The notes below the pieces were generated by a model, which ran no database searches, had not been told where the DNA came from, and was given only the letters and a program-made list of their open reading frames with translations. The position numbers were made by a program, and so were the translations under genes. A stretch of DNA of 39,923 nucleotides from positions 1 through 39,923 of the forward strand of contig JBJSXF010000184.1 in assembly GCA_046086225.1 (NCBI GenBank), given 5' to 3'. How positions within the stretch are numbered: position 1 is the stretch's first letter; every line of letters starts with the position of its first letter. The stretch comes from JBJSXF01 sp046086225 (GTDB taxonomy: Bacteria; Actinomycetota; Acidimicrobiia; IMCC26256; PALSA-610). Below, in pieces: positions 7,153 to 17,671 of the stretch.

Positions 7153-7225
7153 CCGTCGCCCCCTCGGGCGACTCGGGCATCATCAGCCCCCTGGGCCCCG
7201 AGACCCATCGGCCAGGTGGCCGATT
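7153..7225 (-). promoter_or_regulatory. Hairpin-rich leader of peptide B
   Basis: The 5' region of peptide B contains two perfect 6-base-pair hairpins. One is GTCGCC/GGCGAC at 7155-7172 and the other is TCGGCC/GGCCGA at 7208-7223. I could not identify a promoter with confidence. Nothing else in 7135-7296 looks coding. Confidence 0.3.
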
Positions 7226-7296
7226 GCCGGGTAGCCGACTCACCCAGAGCGAGATCGATCCCACGGAACGCGCGAACAGCCCGGTCGACTCCGCCA

Positions 7297-7325
7297 TTGC
7301 CCCCGGCCCCTCCCCGCCGTAGCGT
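7297..7325 (+). promoter_or_regulatory. Promoter of the lipoprotein gene (TTGCCC, 17 bases, TAGCGT)
   Basis: A TTGCCC at 7297-7302 and a TAGCGT at 7320-7325 are separated by 17 bases. The -10 box ends 6 bases before the GTG at 7332 and there is no ribosome-binding site. This is one of the clearest leaderless-type promoters in the window. Confidence 0.6.
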
Positions 7326-7331
7326 CGACTC

Positions 7332-7931
7332 GTGGCGCACGGGCGTCGTCGCCTCCGCCTCGGGCCCATCGGGGCCGCGGTCATCAGCGGGTGGCTCACG
7401 GCCTGCGGCGGATCCGCCGCTCCGCCCCCGCTCGCCGACCGGCCAACGGCCACCGCCACCCGCCCTCGCGGCGATTCGCCCGACGAATCCCCCCGACGCC
7501 GCTCGCTCGCCGAACCCGCACCCCCGCTCCCCGAGATCGACGCACTCCCCGAACGCGCCACCGCCGAGCTGCTCGCCTACTCCTCCTGGCTCCACGCCAC
7601 CCGACCCGACGGCCGGCTCGTCGGCGCGGCATTCGCGCGCGGAACCGAGCTCGAGCGCCGCACCCGCCGTGATCTCGCGACACTGCAGCGAACCGGACGC
7701 CGACTACTCGAGACCACGAACGGCGAGGACATCATCCGGGTGGTCTCCGTCACCGGGCACGCAGCATCGGTGCGCGTCGTCCAGGACCTGACCGGGATCG
7801 TCCTGCTCGGGCCCGACGGTCGAGTCGTCCAACGGGTCACCGCCGGCCGGACGTCGTACCTGGTGCTGCTGATCCGGAACGACGGCGGGCCCTGGCTGCT
7901 CGCCGCGATCGACGAGGAGGGCCCCGCATGA
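7332..7931 (+). CDS. Putative lipoprotein of unknown function
   Basis: A 199-residue protein with a basic N-terminus, a hydrophobic stretch and a lipobox LTAC (Cys25), followed by a Pro/Arg/Ser-rich linker to about residue 65. It should be exported and lipid-anchored on the outer face of the membrane. The C-terminal part (about 70-199) is a small mixed alpha/beta domain with no motif that I recognise. The GTG start at 7332 is supported by the promoter 6 bases upstream and by the correctly placed signal peptide. Its stop overlaps the start of the next gene (ATGA at 7928-7931), so the two exported proteins are probably made together. Confidence 0.7.
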   Translation: MAHGRRRLRLGPIGAAVISGWLTACGGSAAPPPLADRPTATATRPRGDSPDESPRRRSLAEPAPPLPEIDALPERATAELLAYSSWLHATRPDGRLVGAAFARGTELERRTRRDLATLQRTGRRLLETTNGEDIIRVVSVTGHAASVRVVQDLTGIVLLGPDGRVVQRVTAGRTSYLVLLIRNDGGPWLLAAIDEEGPA

Positions 7932-8821
7932 ACGCACCGAGGCACGCCCCGCGCCACCCCGCACCCCGTCGGCGACGCTCCGTTCCGTGCGAACCGACGC
8001 CCGGCGCGCGCCTCGTCGCCGCTCTCGTCCTCGGGCTCGTCCTCGCCGGAGCACCAGCGGTTCCGGCGACCGCAACCGGCGGCAGCGGCCACCTCGGAGG
8101 TGGCGGCGAGGTCGAGGTCGGCATCACCGTCATCACCCCCGGGTTCGACCGACCGGTCGATCTCGACGGGGACAGCGCCACCCACCCCGTCGTATGGACC
8201 GTCGTCGACGGCGGACCCGCCCGCCCCGGCGACCTCTCCGGACTCTGCCGAGCGCCCGACGGCGGCTTCGGGTGGAAGTACTGGCTCATCGGTCGCAGCC
8301 GGGACGGCACGATCGTCGGCGAGCGCCTCGTCTGCCGACCCTTCACCGACCCGCAGGACCCGCCGCCCCCACCCGAGCCACCCGTGCTCCCCACCATCGA
8401 GGAGGTCTGGCGCCGAGCGCAGCTCCCGGCTCCGAGCATCGGCATCGATCCGGCAACTCGCGGGGTCACCGGCCTCGAGACCCGGATCTGGGCCCGGTCG
8501 GAGACGACCCTCACCCTCGGCGTCACGCTCGACGGCTACTCCGTCACCGCCCGCGCCGTCGTCGTCGGCTACACGGCCCGGGTCGACGGCGGTCCCGTCA
8601 CGCGCGCCGACGGGCCGGGCGGACCGGACGCACCCGTGCTCCGCCACGTCTTCGAGGTGAAGGGTTCGCACCGGGTGTCGGTCGGCGCGATCTGGCGCGC
8701 GAGCGCCACGTTCACCGGACCGGGACTCGACGCCCCGCTCACGACCCCGATCGGCGAAGCGATCATCACCGCCAGCCGCCGGTACCCCGTGACCGAGGTG
8801 CGATCGGTGCTCCGCCCCTGA
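7928..8821 (+). CDS. Secreted protein of unknown function
   Basis: A 297-residue protein with an Arg/Pro-rich N-terminus and a hydrophobic segment at about 27-47 ending ATAT-GG, which looks like a signal peptide with an unusually long n-region. The mature part begins with a Gly-rich stretch (GGSGHLGGGGEVEVG). It then has a domain with two cysteines (in SGLCRAP and RLVCRPF) that could form a disulfide, a proline linker (DPPPPPEPPVLP, about 140-152) and a C-terminal beta-rich domain. I do not recognise a family. The two-domain, linker-separated layout and the overlap with the lipoprotein gene suggest a cell-surface pair. Confidence 0.65.
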   Translation: MNAPRHAPRHPAPRRRRSVPCEPTPGARLVAALVLGLVLAGAPAVPATATGGSGHLGGGGEVEVGITVITPGFDRPVDLDGDSATHPVVWTVVDGGPARPGDLSGLCRAPDGGFGWKYWLIGRSRDGTIVGERLVCRPFTDPQDPPPPPEPPVLPTIEEVWRRAQLPAPSIGIDPATRGVTGLETRIWARSETTLTLGVTLDGYSVTARAVVVGYTARVDGGPVTRADGPGGPDAPVLRHVFEVKGSHRVSVGAIWRASATFTGPGLDAPLTTPIGEAIITASRRYPVTEVRSVLRP

Positions 8822-8852
8822 GGGGATCGTCCGATCGGCGGGAGCGCGCCGA

Positions 8853-8858
8853 TAGCCT
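8853..8858 (+). promoter_or_regulatory. -10 box (TAGCCT) of the 8866 gene
   Basis: TAGCCT ends 7 bases before the GTG at 8866. There is no ribosome-binding site in between, so a leaderless transcript is likely. Confidence 0.5.
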
Positions 8859-8865
8859 CACCGCA

Positions 8866-9522
8866 GTGGAGGAGCTCGACCTCACCGAAGTCGAACGGGA
8901 GATCTGTCGGCTCCCCGACGTCTCGATCGCCCGCATCGTCGGCGAGCCCGACGGGCGGGTGACCGAGGTCCACATCGTCGCCGTCCCCGGCAAGCATCCG
9001 AAGCAGATCGTCCGCGACGTGCAGTCGATCACGCTCGCATCCTTCGGGCTCGAACTCGACCGACGACTCATCTCCGTCGTCCAGCTCGGCGGCGCGGCCA
9101 CCGGCGACACCGGCGGCATCGTCAGCGGCGCGCCCCGGGCCTCCATCCTCGCCATCACCGCCGAAGCCAACGGACTCCGTTCGCTCGTGCGCGTCACCAT
9201 CGCCCGCGACGACGAGGAAGCAGTCGGCTTCGCCGAAGGCTCGATCGCCTCGACCGCGCGCCATCGTCTCATCGCCGCGTCCACCGTCGACGCGCTGCGC
9301 CAGCTCGACCCCGCGGCCGAGTGCATCGACGTCGACCACGCCCAGGTCGTCCGGGTCGGCGCGCACGACGTCGCCGTCGTCACCGTGGTGTTCGTCGTGC
9401 CCCCCACCGAGCAGATGGTCTCGGGCTCGGCCCTCGTGCGAGCCCAGGGCGAAGCCGACGCAGTCGCCCGGGCCGTGCTCGACGCGACCAACCGTCGCCT
9501 CGGCTACGTCACCGGCGCCTGA
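8866..9522 (+). CDS. Unrecognised cytoplasmic protein
   Basis: A 218-residue protein with no signal peptide or membrane segment. The N-terminal 60 residues look like a small alpha/beta unit (LDLTEVEREICRLPDV, then VTEVHIVAVPGKHPKQIVRDVQ and LDRRLISVVQL). The rest, from about 85, is a second alpha/beta unit with strands at VRVTIAR and VAVVTVVFVVPP. I cannot assign a family or function. The GTG start is fixed by the TAGCCT box 7 bases upstream; longer upstream readings run through the secreted-protein gene in another frame. The codon pattern resembles its neighbours, so it is likely real. Confidence 0.65.
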   Translation: MEELDLTEVEREICRLPDVSIARIVGEPDGRVTEVHIVAVPGKHPKQIVRDVQSITLASFGLELDRRLISVVQLGGAATGDTGGIVSGAPRASILAITAEANGLRSLVRVTIARDDEEAVGFAEGSIASTARHRLIAASTVDALRQLDPAAECIDVDHAQVVRVGAHDVAVVTVVFVVPPTEQMVSGSALVRAQGEADAVARAVLDATNRRLGYVTGA

Positions 9523-9570
9523 CCCGCACCCCACACCCGCCCCGGGGGCGGAACCCGCAGGCCGCTCCCG

Positions 9571-9576
9571 TAACGT
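9571..9576 (+). promoter_or_regulatory. -10 box (TAACGT) of the glycosyltransferase gene
   Basis: TAACGT ends 6 bases before the GTG at 9583, with no ribosome-binding site between them. Confidence 0.5.
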
Positions 9577-9582
9577 GGCCCC

Positions 9583-10671
9583 GTGAGCCCGCAGGCCGTG
9601 ACGCTGTCGTTCCGCCTCGGCGGATCCGACGGCGTCGCCGTCGAAGCCCGCAAGTGGACGGCGGCGCTCACCGAACTCGGCTTCACCACCCGTCGGATCG
9701 CCGGAGCGATCGAAGATGCCGGCGCCCCCGACGACATCATCCTCCCCGGCCTCGCCATCGGCGCCCCGGAGCCACCCGGCGATGCCGAGCTCGCCGCGGC
9801 GCTGGCCGGAGCCGACCTCGTCATCGTCGACAACCTCTGCTCGCTGCCGCTCAACCCCGCCGCCGCCGACGCCGTCGCTCGGGCGACCGCCGCCCATCCG
9901 GGCCGCGTCTGCTTCCGGCACCACGACCTCCCCTGGCAGCGTCGGCACCTCGCGCCACTCGAGACCCGCTTCCCCCCGCGGGTCGACGGCGCGCTCCACG
10001 CCACGATCAACCTCCGCAGCCGCCGTGAGCTGGAGGCCCGGAGCTACCCCCTCGCCACCACCGTCCACAACTACTTCGACCTCGATCCCGCGCCCGGCGA
10101 CCGCGCCGCCACCCGGCAAGCCCTCGGCTTCGCCGACGACGAGCTCGTCTGCTTCCACCCGGCGCGAGCCATCGAGCGTAAGAACGTCCCCGGTGGGCTC
10201 CGCTTCGCCCGGGCCCTCGGCCGACTCATCGGCGACCGCCCGATTCGCTACTGGCTCTCGGGACCGGCCGAGGACGGCTACGGACCGACCCTCGACCGCC
10301 TGCTCGCCGCGACCGATGTGCCGGTCACGATGGGCCGGGTCACCGTCGCCGACGGCTACGCCGCCGCCGATCTCGTCGTCTTCCCGTCCACGTGGGAAGG
10401 CTTCGGGAACCCGATCATCGAATCGATCGCACACCGTCGCCCCTGTGCGGCCGCCCCGTACCCGGTGCTCACCGAGATACTCGCCACCGGGATCCGGATG
10501 CTCTCGACCGAACACCCCGAGCAGGTCGCGCGCTTCCTCGCCCGATCAGCCGACGAGCAGGCCCACGCCCTCGCCGTGAACCGCCACCGAGCCGGCCTCT
10601 CGTTCGACATCACCGAGCTGCCGGGCGCCATCGATGCCGCATTCCGGGTCGCGGGCTGGACCACCTGGTGA
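9583..10671 (+). CDS. Glycosyltransferase, GT4-like
   Basis: A 362-residue GT-B-fold protein. The C-terminal half shows the donor-binding features of family GT4: FHPARAIERKNVPGG at about 186-200 and PSTWEGFGNPIIESIAHRRPCAA near residues 268-290, with the E-x7-E type pattern that binds the nucleotide sugar diphosphate. The N-terminal acceptor half is less conserved. It would transfer a sugar from a nucleotide donor; donor and acceptor are unknown. No signal peptide or membrane helix is visible. The GTG start is supported by the -10 box 6 bases upstream. Its TGA overlaps the GTG of the next gene, indicating coupling. Confidence 0.8.
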   Translation: MSPQAVTLSFRLGGSDGVAVEARKWTAALTELGFTTRRIAGAIEDAGAPDDIILPGLAIGAPEPPGDAELAAALAGADLVIVDNLCSLPLNPAAADAVARATAAHPGRVCFRHHDLPWQRRHLAPLETRFPPRVDGALHATINLRSRRELEARSYPLATTVHNYFDLDPAPGDRAATRQALGFADDELVCFHPARAIERKNVPGGLRFARALGRLIGDRPIRYWLSGPAEDGYGPTLDRLLAATDVPVTMGRVTVADGYAAADLVVFPSTWEGFGNPIIESIAHRRPCAAAPYPVLTEILATGIRMLSTEHPEQVARFLARSADEQAHALAVNRHRAGLSFDITELPGAIDAAFRVAGWTTW

Positions 10672-10928
10672 CCGATCCCGTCCTCGCCCGCCGGGCCCGG
10701 ATCGCCCGGGCCGCCGCCACCGGGAAGCGGATCGGCTACCTCGCGCTGCTCGTCGCGATCGTCGCTTTCGCCGTCGGTCTCGCCGCCGACTGGCCCCGGT
10801 GGACCGTGACCCTCTGCGTCACCGGACTCGTTGCCGCCTGCTGCATCCTGCCCCTGCCCATCGTCCTCGCGTACGGGGTCCGCGCCGCCGATCGGGAAGA
10901 CCGGGCCGCCGGACGGGGACCGCGCTGA
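10668..10928 (+). CDS. Small two-helix membrane protein
   Basis: An 86-residue protein with a basic N-terminus (ARRARIARAAATGKR) and two hydrophobic segments, at about 24-42 and 50-69, ending in a charged tail. The GTG at 10668 overlaps the stop of the glycosyltransferase (GTGA), so it is translationally coupled to it. The function is unknown; an accessory role for the glycosyltransferase is only an inference from this coupling. Confidence 0.65.
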   Translation: MTDPVLARRARIARAAATGKRIGYLALLVAIVAFAVGLAADWPRWTVTLCVTGLVAACCILPLPIVLAYGVRAADREDRAAGRGPR

Positions 10929-10938
10929 CCCGGCGGCG

Positions 10939-10944
10939 TACGAT
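10939..10944 (+). promoter_or_regulatory. -10 box (TACGAT) of the aldo/keto reductase gene
   Basis: TACGAT ends 6 bases before the ATG at 10951, with no ribosome-binding site. Confidence 0.5.
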
Positions 10945-10950
10945 CGCCCC

Positions 10951-11958
10951 ATGGAGTTCCGCACCCTCGGCAACACCGACCTCCGCGTCTCGGCGGTCGG
11001 CCTCGGCACCTGGACCCTCGTCAGCGACTGGTGGGGCCGGACCGACGACCCCGACACCATGATCGCGGCCGCGCTCGACGCCGGGATCAACTTCATCGAC
11101 ACCGCACCCGTCTACGGCGCCGACGGGGCAGGCGAGACCATCCTCGCCCCCTACCTCGCTGCCCGCGACGACCTCGTACTCACGACCAAGGTCGGCTACG
11201 ACATCTCGGCCGAGCGCAAGTACCCCGGCCAGTCGGAACGCCCCCACGACTGGGATCCGGCGTCGGTCCGCCGTCAGGTCGAGGCCTCCCTCCGTCGCCT
11301 CGGCACCGACCGCATCGATCTCCTCCAGCTCCACAACCCGCGCATCGATCCGATCGTCGACGACGCGCTCTGGACGACCCTCTCGGCCCTCGTGACCGAG
11401 GGCAAGGTCCGGGCGCTCGGCGTCGCGCTCGGTCCGGCGATCGGCTGGGTCGAGGAAGGCAACCGGGCGATCGACGAGCGGCCCATCGCGACCCTCCAGA
11501 CGGTCTTCAACATCCTCGAGCAGGAGCCCGGACTCACCTTCGCTCGCCGCCCCCGGGTCACCGCAGGCGACGTCGGCCTCATCGCCCGGGTGCCCCACGC
11601 CTCCGACACCCTCTCCGGCCGCATCACCCGTGACACCGTCTTCGATGCGAAGGACCACCGGGCCCACCGCAACCGCGACAACATGCTCGACAACTTCGAG
11701 AAGGCCGAGACGCTCGGCTTCCTGTGGGGCCCCGGAACCGGACGCACCATCGGCCAGGCCGCCATCGCCGGGATCCTCGCCAACCCGGCGTTCGCGTGCG
11801 TGATCCCCACCGTCATCTCGGTCGAGGACGTCCGGGAATATGCGGCGGCCGCCGACCGGGCGCTCACCGCCGACGAGACCGCCGAGCTCGACGCCCGCTG
11901 GGCCCGGAACTTCGACCACGTCGACCGCTACGTGATGCCGCTGAAGTCGAGCGTCTAG
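10951..11958 (+). CDS. Aldo/keto reductase
   Basis: A 335-residue NAD(P)H-dependent oxidoreductase with the TIM-barrel aldo/keto reductase pattern. Visible catalytic residues are the Asp and Tyr of FIDTAPVYGADGAGE (about 46-60), the Lys of LTTKVGY (about 76-82) and the His of LLQLHNPR (about 125-132). Near the C-terminus the stretch GPGTGRTIGQAAIAGILANP is followed by VIPTVISVEDVREY, which binds the cofactor phosphate region. The substrate is unknown. The start is supported by the -10 box 6 bases upstream. The stop TAG doubles as the first three bases of the next gene's -10 box. Confidence 0.88.
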   Translation: MEFRTLGNTDLRVSAVGLGTWTLVSDWWGRTDDPDTMIAAALDAGINFIDTAPVYGADGAGETILAPYLAARDDLVLTTKVGYDISAERKYPGQSERPHDWDPASVRRQVEASLRRLGTDRIDLLQLHNPRIDPIVDDALWTTLSALVTEGKVRALGVALGPAIGWVEEGNRAIDERPIATLQTVFNILEQEPGLTFARRPRVTAGDVGLIARVPHASDTLSGRITRDTVFDAKDHRAHRNRDNMLDNFEKAETLGFLWGPGTGRTIGQAAIAGILANPAFACVIPTVISVEDVREYAAAADRALTADETAELDARWARNFDHVDRYVMPLKSSV

Positions 11959-11961
11959 CGT
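11956..11961 (+). promoter_or_regulatory. -10 box (TAGCGT) of the TetR gene, built on the upstream stop codon
   Basis: The TAG that ends the aldo/keto reductase is also the first half of TAGCGT, which ends 6 bases before the GTG at 11968. A leaderless transcript is expected. Readthrough from the reductase promoter would also carry the gene. Confidence 0.5.
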
Positions 11962-11967
11962 CCGGCC

Positions 11968-12588
11968 GTGCGCCTCCCGGCCGGTCAGCGACGTTCCCAG
12001 CTGCTCGCGGTCGCCCGGGAGCGCTTCGCCACCCAGGGGTTCCACGCCACGTCGATGGATGACATCGCCGAGGCGGCCGGGGTGACCAAGCCCGTCGTCT
12101 ACCAGCACTTCCCGAGCAAGCACGCCCTCTACGCCGAATTGCTCACCGATACCTCCCGGCGGCTGCTCACCACCCTCGAGGCCGCCACACGCGGTGCGGG
12201 CACCGGCCGGACCCGGGTCGAGGAGGGCTTCCGTGCCTACTTCCGATTCGCGGCCGAGGACCGCTCCTCGTTCCTCCTGCTCCTCGGCGCCGACAACCGG
12301 GCCGAGCCCGACTTCGCCAGGATCGTCGACGGCACCCTCGACGCCTGCGCAGCCGCGGTATCGACGCTCATCGATCTCCCCGCCTCGGCCGAGCAGCGCC
12401 TCGTGCTCGCCCACGCGCTCGTGGGCATGGCCGAGGCGGCAACCCGGTCGGTCCTGCACGCGGGCGACCGGACCCCCGACCCCGACGACCTCGCGGCCTG
12501 GATCGCCGAGCTCGCCTGGTTCGGACTCCGCGGCGTCCGCCCCGGCGGCATCGACGAGCGCGACCGCCGCCCCGACCCGCGCCGCTGA
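11968..12588 (+). CDS. TetR-family transcriptional regulator
   Basis: A 206-residue repressor-type protein. The N-terminal helix-turn-helix is clear at residues 8-55 (LLAVARERFATQGFHATSMD, then DIAEAAGVTKPVVYQHFPSK and HALYAELL). The remainder is the variable ligand-binding and dimerisation part. The GTG start lies 6 bases after a TAGCGT box. The target and ligand are unknown; the aldo/keto reductase directly upstream and the lipid-metabolism genes nearby are the obvious candidates. The stop is 5 bases from the convergent coaA stop. Confidence 0.9.
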   Translation: MRLPAGQRRSQLLAVARERFATQGFHATSMDDIAEAAGVTKPVVYQHFPSKHALYAELLTDTSRRLLTTLEAATRGAGTGRTRVEEGFRAYFRFAAEDRSSFLLLLGADNRAEPDFARIVDGTLDACAAAVSTLIDLPASAEQRLVLAHALVGMAEAATRSVLHAGDRTPDPDDLAAWIAELAWFGLRGVRPGGIDERDRRPDPRR

Positions 12589-12593
12589 GTCGA

Positions 12594-13466
12594 CTACCGC
12601 CGGCGGACGCGCACTCGCTCGATCGCGTGGTCGCCGCCCTTGTCGAGCACGATGTGGGCACGCGGTCGGGTCGGAGCGATGTGCTCACGAAGGTTGACCA
12701 GGTTCACCGTGCGCCAGATCCGCCGGGCGAACTCGCTCACCTCGTCGTCGGTGCGGCCGACGAGGAAGCCGAACCAAGAGTCGGGATCGGCCACCGCCTC
12801 GTCGCGTAAGCCGAAGAGCCGCGCCTCATACCACCGTTCGAGATCCGCCTCGGCCGCATCGACGTAGAGGGCCAGATCGAGGGATTCCCCGTCCGGGCCC
12901 GACACCGCCGGCTGGAGCACGTTCACGCCCTCCACGATGACCACATCCGCACCCCGCACGACGATCTCGCCGCCGGGCACGATGTCGTACGTCTCGTGCG
13001 AGTACTGCGGAGCCCGCACCTCCTCAGCCCCCGAGCGCAGCGCCGCGAGGAACCCGGCGAGCGCCCCCGAGTCGTAGCTCTCGGGGAAGCCCTTGCGCGC
13101 CATGATCCCCCGCGCCTCGAGCACCGCATTGGGGAACAGGAATCCGTCGGTCGTGACGTGCTCGACCCCGGCACCCCCGGCCGACTCCGACAGCAGCACG
13201 CGGAGGGTCCGGGCCGCCGTGCTCTTCCCCGACGCCACACTCCCCGAGATGCCGAGCACGAAGGGACGGGCCGCGGTGCCGGCCCGGGCCGCCGCTATCC
13301 GGTCGCGCACGAAGCCCACGAGCGGCGCGTAGATCGTCGCGACCTCGTCGGCGGGTACCGGACCCACCGGCGAAGAGGAACCCTGGGCGGCGCCACCCCG
13401 GGCGCGCCACTGCGCCCGCGAGAAGACGGCGTACGCGACGGGGTCGGTCGTTCCCGGATCGGTCAA
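12594..13466 (-). CDS. coaA: Type I pantothenate kinase
   Basis: A 290-residue enzyme that phosphorylates pantothenate with ATP, the first step of coenzyme A synthesis. The N-terminus DPVAYAVFSRAQWRA matches the E. coli CoaA start region. The P-loop is GISGSVASGKST, followed by VEHVTTDGFLFPNAVLE, KGFPESYD, YSHETYDIVPG and VIVEGVNVLQ, all characteristic of the family. I choose the TTG at 13466 because GAGGGG lies 6 bases upstream and the start falls 10 bases after the msrA stop. An ATG at 13535 would overlap msrA by 59 bases and add residues with no counterpart in CoaA. A CoA-synthesis gene fits the CoA-ester metabolism around it. Confidence 0.92.
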   Translation of the reverse strand: MTDPGTTDPVAYAVFSRAQWRARGGAAQGSSSPVGPVPADEVATIYAPLVGFVRDRIAAARAGTAARPFVLGISGSVASGKSTAARTLRVLLSESAGGAGVEHVTTDGFLFPNAVLEARGIMARKGFPESYDSGALAGFLAALRSGAEEVRAPQYSHETYDIVPGGEIVVRGADVVIVEGVNVLQPAVSGPDGESLDLALYVDAAEADLERWYEARLFGLRDEAVADPDSWFGFLVGRTDDEVSEFARRIWRTVNLVNLREHIAPTRPRAHIVLDKGGDHAIERVRVRRR

Positions 13467-13476
13467 CGCACGCCCC

Positions 13477-14127
13477 TCAGCCGTCGAGCCCCACCGGGCA
13501 GGTGACGCCGGTTCCCCCGAGCCCGCAGTAGCCATTGGGATTCTTCGCCAGGTACTGCTGGTGGTAGTCCTCGGCGTAGAAGAAATCGGGCGCCGGCTCG
13601 ATCTCGGTGGTGATCGGACCGAAGCCGGCGGCCTGCAGCCGGGCCCCGAAGACCTCGGCCGAACGTCGGGCCGCCGCGAGCTGGGCGGCGTCGGTCGCGT
13701 GGATCACCGACCGGTACTGCGTACCGATGTCATTGCCCTGGCGCATCCCTTGGGTCGGGTCGTGCCCCTCCCAGAAGCAGCGGAGCAGCTCGGCGTAAGG
13801 GCAGCGCTGCGGGTCGAACACCGTCAGCAGCACCTCGGTGTGCCCGGTACGCCCCGAGCAGACCTCCTCGTACGTCGGGTTCGGCGTGTACCCCCCGGCG
13901 TAGCCCACGGCCGTCGTGAACACACCGGGCAGCTGCCAGAAGCGGCGCTCCGCCCCCCAGAAGCACCCCATCCCGAAGACGGCCCGCTCGAGGCCGTCGG
14001 GAAACGGGGGCTCGAGCGACGCGTCGAGCACGAAGTGCCGAGCGGGCACTGCGAACGGCCGGGTGGGCCGGCCGGGCAGCGCCGCCGCCGGTTCGACCAT
14101 GCGCACCTTGTCGGGCCGAGCGAACAT
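13477..14127 (-). CDS. msrA: Peptide methionine-S-sulfoxide reductase
   Basis: A 216-residue MsrA that reduces methionine-S-sulfoxide in proteins. The catalytic motif GMGCFWGAERRFW is at about residues 52-64, with Cys55 as nucleophile. TAVGYAGG, YEEVCSGRTGHTEV and FWEGHDPTQGMRQGNDIGTQYRS follow as in the family. C-terminal cysteines in NGYCGLGGTGVTCP are well placed to resolve and recycle the catalytic cysteine. The ATG has a strong GAGGAGG site 4 bases upstream. It appears to form an operon with coaA, which starts 10 bases after its stop. Confidence 0.95.
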   Translation of the reverse strand: MFARPDKVRMVEPAAALPGRPTRPFAVPARHFVLDASLEPPFPDGLERAVFGMGCFWGAERRFWQLPGVFTTAVGYAGGYTPNPTYEEVCSGRTGHTEVLLTVFDPQRCPYAELLRCFWEGHDPTQGMRQGNDIGTQYRSVIHATDAAQLAAARRSAEVFGARLQAAGFGPITTEIEPAPDFFYAEDYHQQYLAKNPNGYCGLGGTGVTCPVGLDG

Positions 14128-14143
14128 CGAGCCTCCTCACGGT

Positions 14144-14163
14144 CCCCGGCCGACCGGCCGGGG
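14144..14163. terminator. 8-base-pair hairpin upstream of msrA
   Basis: CCCCGGCC and GGCCGGGG flank the four-base loop GACC. It lies in the 110-base gap between the ABC ATPase stop and the msrA start, 17 bases before msrA. Without a T-tract it could be a terminator for the ATPase gene or an operator/leader hairpin for msrA. Confidence 0.4.
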
Positions 14164-14237
14164 CAATCCAGTCTGCCCGACCGGGTGCGCCGGACCGCCC
14201 TCGGGAGCCCCGGCGATGACGACGCCGCAACCGCGGG

Positions 14238-15476
<1,239 letters not shown>

Positions 15477-15484
15477 GGCTGCGC

Positions 15485-15490
15485 ACGCTA
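15485..15490 (-). promoter_or_regulatory. -10 box (TAGCGT) of the ABC ATPase gene
   Basis: On the minus strand TAGCGT ends 8 bases before the ATG at 15476. The divergent hydrolase at 15542 shows only the weaker GAGATT (15528-15533) at 8 bases. Confidence 0.48.
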
Positions 15491-15541
15491 CCGCCGGTCG
15501 GATACGCGCCGCGGGCGCACGGTGTGAGAGATTGAGCGTTC

Positions 15542-16405
15542 GTGGAGACCGTGACGCTCATCGGCCGGGACGGCCTGCGCCTCGCCGCCGACGTCGCCGG
15601 CGACCCGTCCGGCCCACCCGTGATCCTGTTGCACGGCGGCGGTCAGACCCGACATTCGTGGGGGACGACCCTCGAGGCCTGCGCGGCACGCGGCTGGCAC
15701 ACCCTCGCGTTCGACCTCCGAGGCCACGGTCGGAGCGAATGGGCGCCCGACGGCGACTACACCCTCGACGCGTTCTCGGGCGATGTCGTGACGGTGGCCC
15801 GCTCGCTCCCCGAGCCGCCGGTGCTCGTCGGCGCATCGCTCGGCGGTCTCGCGTCACTCGCGGCGATCGGCGAACGCCCCGACGAAACGGTGGCCCGGGC
15901 CCTCGTGCTCGTCGACGTCGCCCCCCGGATCGAGGAAGCCGGTCGGGATCGCATCGCCGCGTTCATGCTCGAGCACATGGAATCCGGATTCGCCTCGCTC
16001 GACGAGGTCGCCGACGCCATCCAGGCCTACAACCCCCATCGGCCCCGGCCGGCCAACCTCGACGGCCTGGCCAAGAATCTCCGGCAGGGCGACGACGGAC
16101 GCTGGTACTGGCACTGGGATCCGGCGTTCGTCTCCGGCCGCCTCGGCGCCGAGGACGAGACCCGATCCTCGGTCGTCGACCCGCACCGCCTGACCAACGC
16201 GGCCCGCGGCGTGCACGTCCCGACCCTGCTCGTGCGGGGCCGGGTCAGCGACCTGCTGTCGGAGGAAGGTGCCCGCGAGTTCCTCGAGCTCGTGCCCCAC
16301 GCCCGGCTCGTCGACGTGTCCGGCGCCGGACACATGGTGGCCGGCGACCGCAACGACCTCTTCAACGATGCCGTCGTCGGCTTCCTCCAGGAACTGTGGG
16401 CCTGA
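15542..16405 (+). CDS. Alpha/beta-fold hydrolase
   Basis: A 287-residue hydrolase of the alpha/beta superfamily. Visible elements are the oxyanion motif VILLHGGGQTRHSW (about 27-40), LAFDLRGHGRSEW and the nucleophile elbow VGASLGG (Ser at about 100). The C-terminal catalytic His is in DVSGAGHMVAGD and a likely acidic residue in LLVRGRVSDLLS. The substrate is unknown; esters or epoxides are typical. The GTG start is the first in frame after the divergent promoter region. It is convergent with the acyl-CoA dehydrogenase that follows. Confidence 0.88.
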   Translation: METVTLIGRDGLRLAADVAGDPSGPPVILLHGGGQTRHSWGTTLEACAARGWHTLAFDLRGHGRSEWAPDGDYTLDAFSGDVVTVARSLPEPPVLVGASLGGLASLAAIGERPDETVARALVLVDVAPRIEEAGRDRIAAFMLEHMESGFASLDEVADAIQAYNPHRPRPANLDGLAKNLRQGDDGRWYWHWDPAFVSGRLGAEDETRSSVVDPHRLTNAARGVHVPTLLVRGRVSDLLSEEGAREFLELVPHARLVDVSGAGHMVAGDRNDLFNDAVVGFLQELWA

Positions 16406-16444
16406 CCGCCGCGCTCCGCTCGACCTGCTCGGCCGGGTCGCCGG

Positions 16445-17593
<1,149 letters not shown>

Positions 17594-17671
17594 GGGCGGC
17601 AGTCTCGCGCGGCGAGGCCGGGACCGCAGCAGCCGGTCAGCCGGAAATGACCCGCCGCCGACGCGACGCGC

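Noticed and set aside
8569..10515. Long antisense open frame of about 648 codons on the minus strand
   Set aside because: It runs opposite the secreted-protein, 218-residue and glycosyltransferase genes and has a low-complexity Gly/Asp/Glu/Arg composition. It is a GC-bias shadow.
13467..13535. ATG start for pantothenate kinase inside msrA
   Set aside because: It overlaps msrA by 59 bases and adds residues with no family match, while the TTG at 13466 has a GAGGGG site and follows the msrA stop.
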